A stretch of DNA of 64,000 nt from VAZQ01 sp045811525. Lineage in GTDB: Bacteria; Pseudomonadota; Alphaproteobacteria; Rhizobiales; Xanthobacteraceae. Location of the stretch: assembly GCA_045811525.1 (NCBI GenBank), contig JBJMTV010000039.1, forward strand, positions 56,889 to 120,888, read 5' to 3'. The notes beneath the pieces were generated by a model. That model had not been told where the DNA came from. It did no database searches and was given only the letters and a program-made list of their open reading frames with translations. Made by a program: the position numbers and the translations under genes. This document shows positions 51,138 to 58,495 of the stretch, piece after piece (the first letter of the stretch is position 1; each line of letters opens with the position of its first letter).

Positions 51138-52364
51138 GTGAGCGCAAGGCGCTCGGGAGTACCAACCCCCAAACCAGGGGAGGGCGCCATCAGCGCGGTG
51201 CTCCGGTTCATAATCCTTTATGCGGCGCTATTCGGTGCTTTTGGGTGTGCCTCGCCGTTTCTGCCGGCTTTCATCACGTCGCGCGGGTTGGCGCCCGACA
51301 AGCTTGGCATCGTTCTCGGTCTGGCAACTGCGCTGCGCCTGATCTGCGGCACTCTCGCCGGCCGTCTCGTCGACCGCCTGCAGGTATTCCGCGCGGTCCT
51401 TGCGCTATGCGCGCTCGCAGCGGGCCTCGCGACCTTGGCCTATCTGACCGTCGATACCCTCTGGAGTACGGCCGGGCTGACCCTTCTGCAGGCTGCGGCA
51501 CTTGCGCCGCTCGTGCCGCTTGCTGACGCGCTCACGCTCGCCCATTCCGGCAATCCGCAGAAAGGTTTTGAGTATGGATGGGTGCGCGGCGCAGGCTCTG
51601 CGGCTTTCATTGCCGGGGCAGTGCTCGCCGGCTATGCCGCCGGGGCCTATCAGCTCGCGGCTGTCATCTGGCTGAGCGCCGCCGGCCTTTTTGCCTCGGC
51701 GCTGTGCACACTCCTCGTTCCGCCATTTCCTGGCGCGGCAATCGCGCCGCAAGGCACGCGCTCTGGGCAAGCATGGCGGATGCTGCTGCGGAGCCGCGCG
51801 TTCGTGTGGCTGACCGTGACTGCCGCGCTTGTGCTCGGCAGCCATGCCATGCATGATTCATTTGCCGTCATTCGCTGGCTCGATGCCGGTATTAGCCCGG
51901 CCAGTACGGGTCTCCTCTGGTCGGAGGCCGTCGCTGCCGAGGTGCTTGTATTCTTCTTCCTGGGTCCGCGATTGCTGCGGGCGCTGGGCCCGGTCACGGT
52001 CTTGACGGTGGCGGCTGCTGCCGGCGTGCTGCGCTGGACGGTTATGGCGCTTACGGCGCAGGTCGGCGCTTTGGCGCTGATCCAACCGCTGCACGGCCTC
52101 ACCTTCGCGCTTCTCCATCTCGCGTGCATGCGCCTCATTGGGGTCACCGTCCCATCGAATCTCGCTGCGACGGGACAGGCCTTCTACGGCTTGATCGGAG
52201 TGGGCGGCGCCACAGCTGTTCTGACCGTCGTCTCGGGCTCGCTGTACGGGCGCTACGGTGCAGGCGGATTCTGGTGCATGGCGCTCCTCTGCGTGCTCGC
52301 TTTTCCTGCCATTTGGCTGCTGCAGAATTCGCTTGCGGTGAGCGAGCCTGAGCAACACCATTGA
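51138..52364 (+). CDS. MFS transporter (HcaT / nucleoside:H+ symporter-like)
   Basis: About 400 residues with about twelve membrane segments. FIILYAALFGAFGCASPFLP, SRGLAPDKLGIVLGLATALR, GTLAGRLVDRL and PLADALTLAHSG are the pattern of the MFS_1_like/HcaT (3-phenylpropionate permease) group. The first conserved helix starts at about residue 22. The GTG at 51138 lacks a clear ribosome site, and a GTG just before LRFIIL is possible. It probably imports an aromatic or other organic acid with protons. It is between a TctC gene and an SDR gene on the same strand. Confidence 0.85.
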   Translation: MSARRSGVPTPKPGEGAISAVLRFIILYAALFGAFGCASPFLPAFITSRGLAPDKLGIVLGLATALRLICGTLAGRLVDRLQVFRAVLALCALAAGLATLAYLTVDTLWSTAGLTLLQAAALAPLVPLADALTLAHSGNPQKGFEYGWVRGAGSAAFIAGAVLAGYAAGAYQLAAVIWLSAAGLFASALCTLLVPPFPGAAIAPQGTRSGQAWRMLLRSRAFVWLTVTAALVLGSHAMHDSFAVIRWLDAGISPASTGLLWSEAVAAEVLVFFFLGPRLLRALGPVTVLTVAAAAGVLRWTVMALTAQVGALALIQPLHGLTFALLHLACMRLIGVTVPSNLAATGQAFYGLIGVGGATAVLTVVSGSLYGRYGAGGFWCMALLCVLAFPAIWLLQNSLAVSEPEQHH

Positions 52365-52431
52365 CGGTGCTGACATTCAATCGTGAGCGTTGAGGTGCCG
52401 GCTAAGACCGAGGCTCTGGCGCGGGGGCAAA

Positions 52432-53193
52432 ATGACTGGGCAGCTGCAGGATCGGGTGGCGATCGTCACTGGCGCGAGCAACGGCATTGGACGTGCCATC
52501 GCCGAGATGTTTGCCGCAGAGGGTGCCGCAACGGTGCTGGTCGCGCGGCGCGCGGCGCTGCTCGAGGAGGTTGCCGCCGGGATCACGTCTCGCGGCGGAA
52601 ATGGGCTGCCGATGGCGACGGACCTCACGCGCGAAGGCGAGGTGGTTGCGCTGTTCGAGAGCGTGCGCAAGCGCCACGGGCGTCTCGACGTGCTGGTGAA
52701 CAATGCCGGGGTCGCCACACACATCAATACCGAGGAGATCACGCTCGACTACTGGCGTGAGGTTCTGGACATCAACATCACGGCGGCATTCCTCTGCAGT
52801 CGCGAGGCTATCCGCATCATGAAGGAGCAGACACCCAAGGGCGGACGCATCATCAATATGGGGAGCATCTCGGCCAAGACTCCTCGGCCGGACTCGCTGC
52901 CCTACACCACCACCAAATTTGCCGTGCAGGGGATGACGCACCAGCTGACCATGGACGGGCGCAAGCACAACATCGTTGCGTCCATCATTCATCCCGGTGC
53001 GACCTTCAGCTCATTCACGACGCGGCGCGGCCGCACCAAGCCCGGTCCGGGCGCCACACCCGAGGACTACGTTATGGCCGGTGAGGACGTCGCCAAGGTT
53101 GCTGTGCTGATGGCAGCATTGCCGCCAGAGGTGAACCTCTACGAGGCTACGATTTTACCAAATCACATGCGCTCATTCATCAGCCGGGGATAG
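52432..53193 (+). CDS. Short-chain dehydrogenase/reductase (SDR)
   Basis: 253 residues from the ATG at 52432 (GGGGGCAAA upstream). Classical SDR: TGASNGIGRAIAEMFAAEG for NAD(P), NNAGVAT, and the catalytic Ser...Tyr...Lys in GSISAKTPRPDSLPYTTTKFA. The arginine at the end of strand 2 (LVARRAALL) favours NADP. It oxidises or reduces an alcohol/ketone pair of unknown nature. It is co-directional with the MFS gene 67 bases upstream and converges on a GST gene. Confidence 0.93.
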   Translation: MTGQLQDRVAIVTGASNGIGRAIAEMFAAEGAATVLVARRAALLEEVAAGITSRGGNGLPMATDLTREGEVVALFESVRKRHGRLDVLVNNAGVATHINTEEITLDYWREVLDINITAAFLCSREAIRIMKEQTPKGGRIINMGSISAKTPRPDSLPYTTTKFAVQGMTHQLTMDGRKHNIVASIIHPGATFSSFTTRRGRTKPGPGATPEDYVMAGEDVAKVAVLMAALPPEVNLYEATILPNHMRSFISRG

Positions 53194-53199
53194 CTCAGA

Positions 53200-53892
53200 C
53201 TACCCGGCGACGGCCGCGTGGAGTGCCTTGCAGTGGCGCACAAGGTTTTCGTGAGCGAGCACAAACTGGCGCAGCGGAGTATCGATGTCGTAGAAATAAA
53301 TGTTGGCAATGAAGCCGTATATCGCCGCGTCGATGCTGCTCGCGCTGGCACCGTGCACATAGCCGTTGATCGGCACCATGCGCGCAAGCACCCCGAGATC
53401 GGCGAGGCCGCGAGCATAGGCGCCTTCCGGTGAGTAGCGGCCGATCCCTTGAAAGTAGTAACGCTTGAAGTTGAACTCCTGCGCCTTGTGCAAGCCCTCG
53501 GCCGTGAGGCTTCGATGCTCCCGCATCAGCGCATCGCGAAACAACGGCCAGTATCGCTCGTCCTGCCAGCGTGAATACGACATGACCCAGTAGAGGTCGT
53601 CGAGCATGCGGCTGACCAGGTGGTCTTTGTCGCGCTCGTCCTCGCCCAGATGTTCGTCCATGGTGAGCCGGTGGTTGCGGCGGAGATGAGCGATGATGGT
53701 GTCGCTGTCCCCGATGCTCACCCCGTCATCGACGACGTAGGGGAGTTGCCCGCGCGGCGCCGCCGACGCGTCGAAAATGTGCTCGTGCCTGAACGGAATG
53801 CCGGCAAGCTTGAGGAAGGCGAAGATTTTCAGTCCATAGGCGTTGTTGTCGGCCACGCCAAACAGCTCGGGATATGAATAGAGCGTGAGCAT
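53200..53892 (-). CDS. Glutathione S-transferase family protein, metaxin/Tom37-like subtype
   Basis: 230 residues from the ATG at 53892 (MLTLYSYPELFGVADNNAYG). The N-terminal thioredoxin-like part has the metaxin/GST_N_4 pattern: an aromatic PELFGVADNNAYGLKIFAFL, GIPFRHEHIFD, GQLPYVVDDGVSIGDSDTII. The C-domain holds SIDAAIYGFIANIYFYDIDTP, close to the conserved DAxxFGxL helix of this subtype. Bacterial members are related to cadmium-resistance/faxC-like proteins; the substrate is unknown. Confidence 0.85.
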   Translation of the reverse strand: MLTLYSYPELFGVADNNAYGLKIFAFLKLAGIPFRHEHIFDASAAPRGQLPYVVDDGVSIGDSDTIIAHLRRNHRLTMDEHLGEDERDKDHLVSRMLDDLYWVMSYSRWQDERYWPLFRDALMREHRSLTAEGLHKAQEFNFKRYYFQGIGRYSPEGAYARGLADLGVLARMVPINGYVHGASASSIDAAIYGFIANIYFYDIDTPLRQFVLAHENLVRHCKALHAAVAG

Positions 53893-54020
53893 GGTTTCTC
53901 CAGCGCAAGCCGGCAAAGTCTAGCAGCGTCTTGTGGCAGCGTCTTCTCGCGGCGTCTTGGCGCCCAGCCGGTCGCGTGGCACCATGCTTGCGATCGCACC
54001 CAACACAAGCGGCAACGAAA

Positions 54021-54242
54021 ATGGCACGAAGACCAATGGATTCGCGCGATGCGGCCGAGGCGGCATTCAAGGCGGCGACGACGAAGCGTATGGAAGATCC
54101 GCCCAGAGCTCCTTCCATTCCAGGCGTCAAAGAGATGGTGAGCCTGCGCCTCGATCGTGATGTTCTCGACCATTTTCAGGCCGACGGGCCGGGCTGGCAG
54201 GAGCGGATCAATGCGGCTTTGCGCAAGGCCGCCGGCCTATGA
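54021..54242 (+). CDS. BrnA-like antitoxin, apparently without BrnT partner
   Basis: 73 residues from the ATG at 54021 (MARRPMDSRDAAEAAFKA). The C-terminal half VSLRLDRDVLDHFQADGPGW followed by QERINAALRKAAGL is the ribbon-helix-helix segment of BrnA (PF14384). In the classical locus BrnT toxin lies directly upstream; here the upstream neighbour is a GST gene on the other strand and no BrnT-like frame is seen. It may be an orphan antitoxin or a free-standing DNA-binding protein. Confidence 0.75.
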   Translation: MARRPMDSRDAAEAAFKAATTKRMEDPPRAPSIPGVKEMVSLRLDRDVLDHFQADGPGWQERINAALRKAAGL

Positions 54243-54288
54243 CACGGCGCGACGTGCTCGAGTTTCCCCCCGAATTGCAGGAGCACAC

Positions 54289-54804
54289 ATGCAGTTCCTG
54301 ACCATAGTCGCCGCCGCTGTGCTCGCGCTCACCGGGTTTAGTGCCGAGGCTAGCGCGCAGAAAAGCTTGAAGGATCGGCTGGTCGGATCATGGCATTTCG
54401 TGATCGCCGAGATCACTGCGCCGGATGGACAGAAATCCTTTCCGTTCGGTCCCAAGCCGCGCGGCATCCTGATCTTCACGCCTGAGGGGGATTTTGCGCA
54501 GATCCATATTGCCGGCGAGGTGCCGAAAATTGCGTCGGGCAACCGGCTTGCTGCTGCTCCAGAGGAGTATGCGGCGATCATGCGCGGCACCATTGCGCAA
54601 TTCGGCACTTACACCGTTGATGAGGAGAAGCAGACTTTCACGATGAAATACAGCGCCAGCACCTTCCCGAACTGGGATGGCGCGCTGCAGACCCGGTCGG
54701 TCGACAAGCTCACGGACGAAGAGTTCATCAACACCAATCCGCAGGTCGGCGCCGGCCGTGGCTCGGCATACAACCTCTACCGCCGGGCGCGCGACACGCG
54801 CTGA
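54289..54804 (+). CDS. Exported lipocalin-like domain protein
   Basis: 171 residues from the ATG at 54289; signal peptide MQFLTIVAAAVLALTGFSAE, cleavage near ASAQ. The mature part follows the Lipocalin_5 pattern (PF13924): LVGSWHFVIAEITAPDGQKS, PKPRGILIFTPEGDFAQIH, then FGTYTVDEEKQTFTMKYSAS and GSAYNLYRRA. Related proteins are found beside catabolic genes in Hyphomicrobiales, with no known ligand. It follows the BrnA-like gene by 46 bases. Confidence 0.82.
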   Translation: MQFLTIVAAAVLALTGFSAEASAQKSLKDRLVGSWHFVIAEITAPDGQKSFPFGPKPRGILIFTPEGDFAQIHIAGEVPKIASGNRLAAAPEEYAAIMRGTIAQFGTYTVDEEKQTFTMKYSASTFPNWDGALQTRSVDKLTDEEFINTNPQVGAGRGSAYNLYRRARDTR

Positions 54805-54817
54805 GTCTTAGGCCTGC

Positions 54818-55840
54818 TTACTGCTGGCGCAGCCCAAGCGACTGCACCAGCAGGTTCGTGCTTTCCACCTCCTCCGCGAGGAACCGCGCCATCTCCTGTG
54901 GTGTGCTGGTGTGAACCAGGGTGCCATTCTCGGCGAGGCGCCGCTTGAGCTCCGCGTCGTTCGAAGCGTTGATGAAATGATCGCGCAGCTTGGTCACCAG
55001 GCCAGCAGATGTGCCGGCGGGCGCCGCCAGCGCAAACCAGCTCGCCACCTTGGCTGCTCCCAATCCGGCTTCGGTCAGGGTCGGGACTTCGGGCAGAACG
55101 CTCAGGCGCACGGAAGCATCGACCGCCAGCCCTTTAAGCCTGTTTTCCAGCAGAAACCCTTTCGCCACCGTATAGGAGGCGAGCGAGAAATCGACGCGCC
55201 CGGTGACCAGGTCAGCCATCATCGGCGCTCCCCCGCGGTAATGGACGAATTGCATCGGGGTGTTCGTCGCGGCACCGAGCTTGGCGGCGAGCAGGTGTGA
55301 CGGACTGCCCACGCCCGGTGAGCCGAACAGCAAACCGCCGGCTTTTGTCCTTCCGTAGGTGAGGAGCTCCGGCAGCGTGTTGGCGGGGCTGCTCGCTGGC
55401 ACCGCAACCACCGCCGCAAGGTCGAACAGGAGCGTAATAGGTTGAAAGACCTTCACCGGCTCGTATGGTGCCGATTGCACCGCCGGCACCGCAGCATGTT
55501 GCGAGCCCGAGAATACCAGGAGAGTATAGCCGTCTGGCGCTGCGTACTGTACGGCCGCCGCCGCGAGCGCGCCTCCGGCGCCCTGCCTGTTCTCGATGAC
55601 GATGCGCTGACCAATGCTCTGTGAAACGACCTCGGCGTAGAGGCGCGCCGTCACGTCGGTAATTCCCCCCGGAGCGAGGCCGACCATGATGGTGATCGGC
55701 CGACTCGGAAAATCCTGCGCATAGGCGGTTGCGGACAGCACCACCGCCAGGAGGACCGGCCCCAGGAGGACCGGCACAAGGAGGACCGGCACAAGGAGGT
55801 TCAGAGCGACGCGCCGGCGCATCCATTCACCCGCAAACAT
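54818..55840 (-). CDS. TctC/Bug-family periplasmic solute-binding protein with expanded signal peptide
   Basis: 340 residues from the ATG at 55840 (GAGGA seven bases upstream). Its signal peptide has an unusually long hydrophobic core made by a 15-base tandem repeat in the DNA, giving a repeated VPVLL/GPVLL. Bug marks after cleavage near TAYAQ: FPSRPITIMVGLAPGGITDV, IVIENRQGAGGALAAAAVQ, PDGYTLLVFSG, VHYRGGAPMMADLVTGRV and LPEVPTLTEAGLGA. Ligand loop GLAPGGITD. Confidence 0.9.
   Translation of the reverse strand: MFAGEWMRRRVALNLLVPVLLVPVLLGPVLLAVVLSATAYAQDFPSRPITIMVGLAPGGITDVTARLYAEVVSQSIGQRIVIENRQGAGGALAAAAVQYAAPDGYTLLVFSGSQHAAVPAVQSAPYEPVKVFQPITLLFDLAAVVAVPASSPANTLPELLTYGRTKAGGLLFGSPGVGSPSHLLAAKLGAATNTPMQFVHYRGGAPMMADLVTGRVDFSLASYTVAKGFLLENRLKGLAVDASVRLSVLPEVPTLTEAGLGAAKVASWFALAAPAGTSAGLVTKLRDHFINASNDAELKRRLAENGTLVHTSTPQEMARFLAEEVESTNLLVQSLGLRQQ
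55749..55800. repeat. 15-base tandem repeat inside a signal-peptide coding region
   Basis: Three full units AGGAGGACCGGCACA (first with CCC in place of ACA) and a 7-base partial unit lie in frame within the TctC gene at 54818-55840. Each unit adds five residues (VPVLL or GPVLL) to the hydrophobic core of the signal peptide. The unit length is a multiple of three, so copy-number change would keep the frame. Confidence 0.9.
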
Positions 55841-56025
55841 GCGTTCATCCTCTTTGCTAGGGCGCGCCGGGCTCTGGCTGGGAACAGCAGATCCCGCATG
55901 TGCCAGCGGGCGCTTATAGCACCGAGGGCCGGCTTGGCACTGCTGGCTGGTAGGCAGTTCCCGTTTAAGAGGCTAGATTCGCTCAGTGATTCGTCGCGTG
56001 CGTCAATCGCAAAGGAGGCCCGCAG
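55841..56025. promoter_or_regulatory. Divergent region before parA-like gene
   Basis: 185 bases between divergent genes; probably both promoters. No ParB-type centromere repeat (parS) was noticed by eye. Confidence 0.35.
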
Positions 56026-56694
56026 GTGACGAGCTCGATCATCACAGTAGCAACCATGAAAGGCGGCAGCGGCAAGAGCACGCTCGCGAGCTGCCTCGCC
56101 GTTCATTGGCATAATGAGGGGCGCCGCCCCACAATCATCGATGCCGACCCGCAGCGCTCGATCGCCCGGCTCGCGGTCCGTGAAAAGGCGCTCGGGGGCG
56201 TCCGCGTTGTCGTCGATGCGAGCGACGATGCATGGCGGTCGGCGCAGCCGTTTGCCGGCGAGAGCGGCCGCATCATCATCGACACGCCAGGATTCCGCTC
56301 GCAGGCGACGCTCGCCTGCCTTGGCATCTCCGACTTCGTCCTCGTCCCGGTCAAGCCATCGCCTTTCGACGTGGATCGCATGCTCGACACACTCAATATC
56401 CTCATCAAGGGCGTCAGCGGGCGGCAACCTCCTTTCCGCTGCGTGTTGACGCAGACCACACGCGATTCCGTTATCGCCAAGCAGATCCGCGCCGAGCTCG
56501 TTGAAGCCGGGTTTCCGGTACTCAACAGCGAGCTCACCAATCGCGTGATCTATGCAGAGGCAGCACTGTGGGGAGCGACGCCGAGCTTGATCGACCCAAA
56601 TGGCGCCGCCGCACGCGATATCGCCGGCATTGCCGGTGAGGTCGATGCTATCCTCGCAGGCATGCTCGATATCCGTCAGGCAGCATCGGCATGA
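56026..56694 (+). CDS. ParA/MinD-like P-loop ATPase
   Basis: 222 residues from a GTG (AAAGGAGGCCC upstream). Deviant Walker A MKGGSGKST (residues 11-19, with the signature first lysine), Walker A' DADPQRSIARL, IIIDTPGF for Walker B, and VPVKPSPFDVDRM. It is short, lacks the N-terminal DNA-binding domain of plasmid ParA and is of the orphan-ParA/McdA type that places protein complexes. It has no ParB next to it. The next gene overlaps it by four bases (ATGA), so the two products are made together. Confidence 0.9.
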   Translation: MTSSIITVATMKGGSGKSTLASCLAVHWHNEGRRPTIIDADPQRSIARLAVREKALGGVRVVVDASDDAWRSAQPFAGESGRIIIDTPGFRSQATLACLGISDFVLVPVKPSPFDVDRMLDTLNILIKGVSGRQPPFRCVLTQTTRDSVIAKQIRAELVEAGFPVLNSELTNRVIYAEAALWGATPSLIDPNGAAARDIAGIAGEVDAILAGMLDIRQAASA

Positions 56695-57347
56695 AGAAGC
56701 TTCCAAGAGCGGTCCTGCTCACGCGCGAGGACCTGCGCGCCGCGACCGGCACGGACGAGGCACCCAGCATCGCGCCGTTGCGTCAGGTGGGCCGTAGCGA
56801 GCAGCGAGCCCTGGGCTCGGCATCGGCCGCACCCGGTAATGTGGTCGAGCTTACGCCCAAACCGCAGCTCGGCACCCCGGCACGCGACCAGACGTTCACA
56901 ATCCCGGCAGCACCAATCCTGGAGCAGCAGGCCGCGGCAACGCGACGCTCGCGTGCCCGCGTTATTGTCGAGCGCCACGCCACCTATGCCGCATTTGGCG
57001 GCTGCGTGCCGTTGCCCGTCGTCAACGCCTCGGGCGTGATGGCCATCATCGTGCGCATGGTCAGCACGCTGAGCAAACACTACGGGGTGCCGTTCGAGCG
57101 CCAACGTACCCGTGCTCTGGTGATGGCGCTGATGGGCGGCGCGACGCCGGTCGGCTTGGCCGTGGGTGCGGCATCGACGATCCTCACGATCGTGCCCGGC
57201 ACACAGCTTCTTGGCATCGCAATCTCCTCCGTCACGGCTGCAGCGTGCACCCGCGACATTGGCCTCGTTTTCCTCGACATTTTCGAGAAGGGCGGGATGG
57301 TGCCAGCGACTGCGCCAGCCCCAGTGCACCAGCAACCCGGCAGTTGA
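56691..57347 (+). CDS. DUF697 (YcjF-like) membrane protein coupled to parA-like gene
   Basis: 218 residues, starting at ATGA of the ParA-like gene. Residues 1-90 are polar and low in complexity (many Ala, Pro, Thr, Arg), probably disordered. Residues about 95-200 form a hydrophobic DUF697 domain: YAAFGGCVPLPVVNASGVMA, IIVRMVSTLSKHYGV, RALVMALMGGATPVGLAVGA and LLGIAISSVTAAACTRDIG. DUF697 proteins elsewhere stand with GTPases (YcjX/YcjF) and form small channel-like assemblies at the membrane. Being tied to a ParA-like ATPase, it may be the cargo or anchor of a positioning system. Confidence 0.8.
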   Translation: MKKLPRAVLLTREDLRAATGTDEAPSIAPLRQVGRSEQRALGSASAAPGNVVELTPKPQLGTPARDQTFTIPAAPILEQQAAATRRSRARVIVERHATYAAFGGCVPLPVVNASGVMAIIVRMVSTLSKHYGVPFERQRTRALVMALMGGATPVGLAVGAASTILTIVPGTQLLGIAISSVTAAACTRDIGLVFLDIFEKGGMVPATAPAPVHQQPGS

Positions 57348-57389
57348 TGCGCACGCGGTCTTGCACCGCAAACCGTTGAGCCTGCGGCA

Positions 57390-58481
57390 CTACTGCGGCG
57401 GCCCGAAGGCTTTGACATAACGCTCAGCAATGGGCGCCGGAGTGGAGGCGACCAGTGCCACAATCTTTTCGACCTCGCGAGCAGGCACGAAGCCGAACTC
57501 CATCTTCGTCAACTCGGCCTCGGTGACGAATTCCGGATCGTGGGCCAAGGCTGCGAGCGCGTCGCGCAGCAATGCCAGGCGGTCGGGCGCCACCCCGGGC
57601 GGCGCGATCATTGGCCGCGCCACGGTCTTCTGGGTGAAGTGCAGCTCGAGCACCCGCCGGTCGTCATCATTGCTGATGAAGTCGAGGGCCGAGGGCAGGT
57701 CGCCGAGTTCCGGCTCGCGCTGCAGCGCGCCCTGCATGAGCAGAGCGACCTTCCTCTCGCTTAACCAATTCGGGCGCACCGCCTTGACACTCGACCAGGA
57801 CCAGTCGGCGATGCCCTGCACCTCGCCGCGCTCGATCGCCAGCGCGATCTCGGCGGTGCTGTTGTAGCCTGACACGACCTTGAAGCGCGTGCCGATCAGC
57901 GAATTGTAGAGCTTCGGCGTGGTCTCGGGGTCAACACCGGTGATGCCGCCGACGATCAACTCGCGTTCGAACAGATCACGCGCGCTCTTGTGCGGAGCGG
58001 TGTGCCAGGCGAGCGTCACGGCTGTCTCGGTGTTCAGGCTGCCCAGCCAATTGAATTTCTCGATCTCGAAGCGCACGCCGCTGGGGTAGATCAGTTTCGC
58101 GAGCAGGATGCCGCGCTGCAGGAGCGCAATGGCGGTACCGTCCTTCGCCGCCGTGGTGAACATGTGGTTCGCTGCAGCGATGCGGGCCGGCATGTTCTGC
58201 ACGATGACAGCGGGCCTGCCCGGGATGTGCTTCGGCAGATGTCGCGCGACGGCACGGGCCTGCAGGTCGTAGCCGCCGCCGCTTCCAGCCCCTACGACGA
58301 GCGTGATCTGCTTGCCTGCATAGAAGGGGTCCGCAGCGAGTGCCGGCGCGCAACCCGCCGCAATCAGCACGGAGACCCGCCGCAGTAGCTGAACGAGCCG
58401 CCATTGCCATTGCCGGCTGCCGCTCGCCGCGGCCACACCGTCTGAACGCTCCAGCAGAATCTTGCTTTCCGGATCGATCAT
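57390..58481 (-). CDS. TctC/Bug-like periplasmic binding protein, long subtype
   Basis: 363 residues from the ATG at 58481; the frame is open to 58640 but would overlap the flavoprotein gene. The hydrophobic part of the signal (VSVLIAAGCAPALAA) comes late, near residue 37, so the true start may be further in (for example a GTG before AAASGSRQ). The mature protein starts FYAGKQITLVVGAGSGGGYD, then HIPGRPAVIVQNMPARIAAA and KDGTAIALL; it matches the subtype at 8613-9674 rather than ordinary Bug proteins. It follows the ferredoxin/flavoprotein genes by 14 bases, so it is probably in that operon. Confidence 0.82.
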   Translation of the reverse strand: MIDPESKILLERSDGVAAASGSRQWQWRLVQLLRRVSVLIAAGCAPALAADPFYAGKQITLVVGAGSGGGYDLQARAVARHLPKHIPGRPAVIVQNMPARIAAANHMFTTAAKDGTAIALLQRGILLAKLIYPSGVRFEIEKFNWLGSLNTETAVTLAWHTAPHKSARDLFERELIVGGITGVDPETTPKLYNSLIGTRFKVVSGYNSTAEIALAIERGEVQGIADWSWSSVKAVRPNWLSERKVALLMQGALQREPELGDLPSALDFISNDDDRRVLELHFTQKTVARPMIAPPGVAPDRLALLRDALAALAHDPEFVTEAELTKMEFGFVPAREVEKIVALVASTPAPIAERYVKAFGPPQ

Positions 58482-58495
58482 ATGACAGCACCCGT

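Noticed and set aside
56026..57347. Plasmid replication or partition locus
   Set aside because: The ParA is of the short orphan type and there is no ParB, Rep protein or iteron cluster nearby, so a plasmid origin is not supported.
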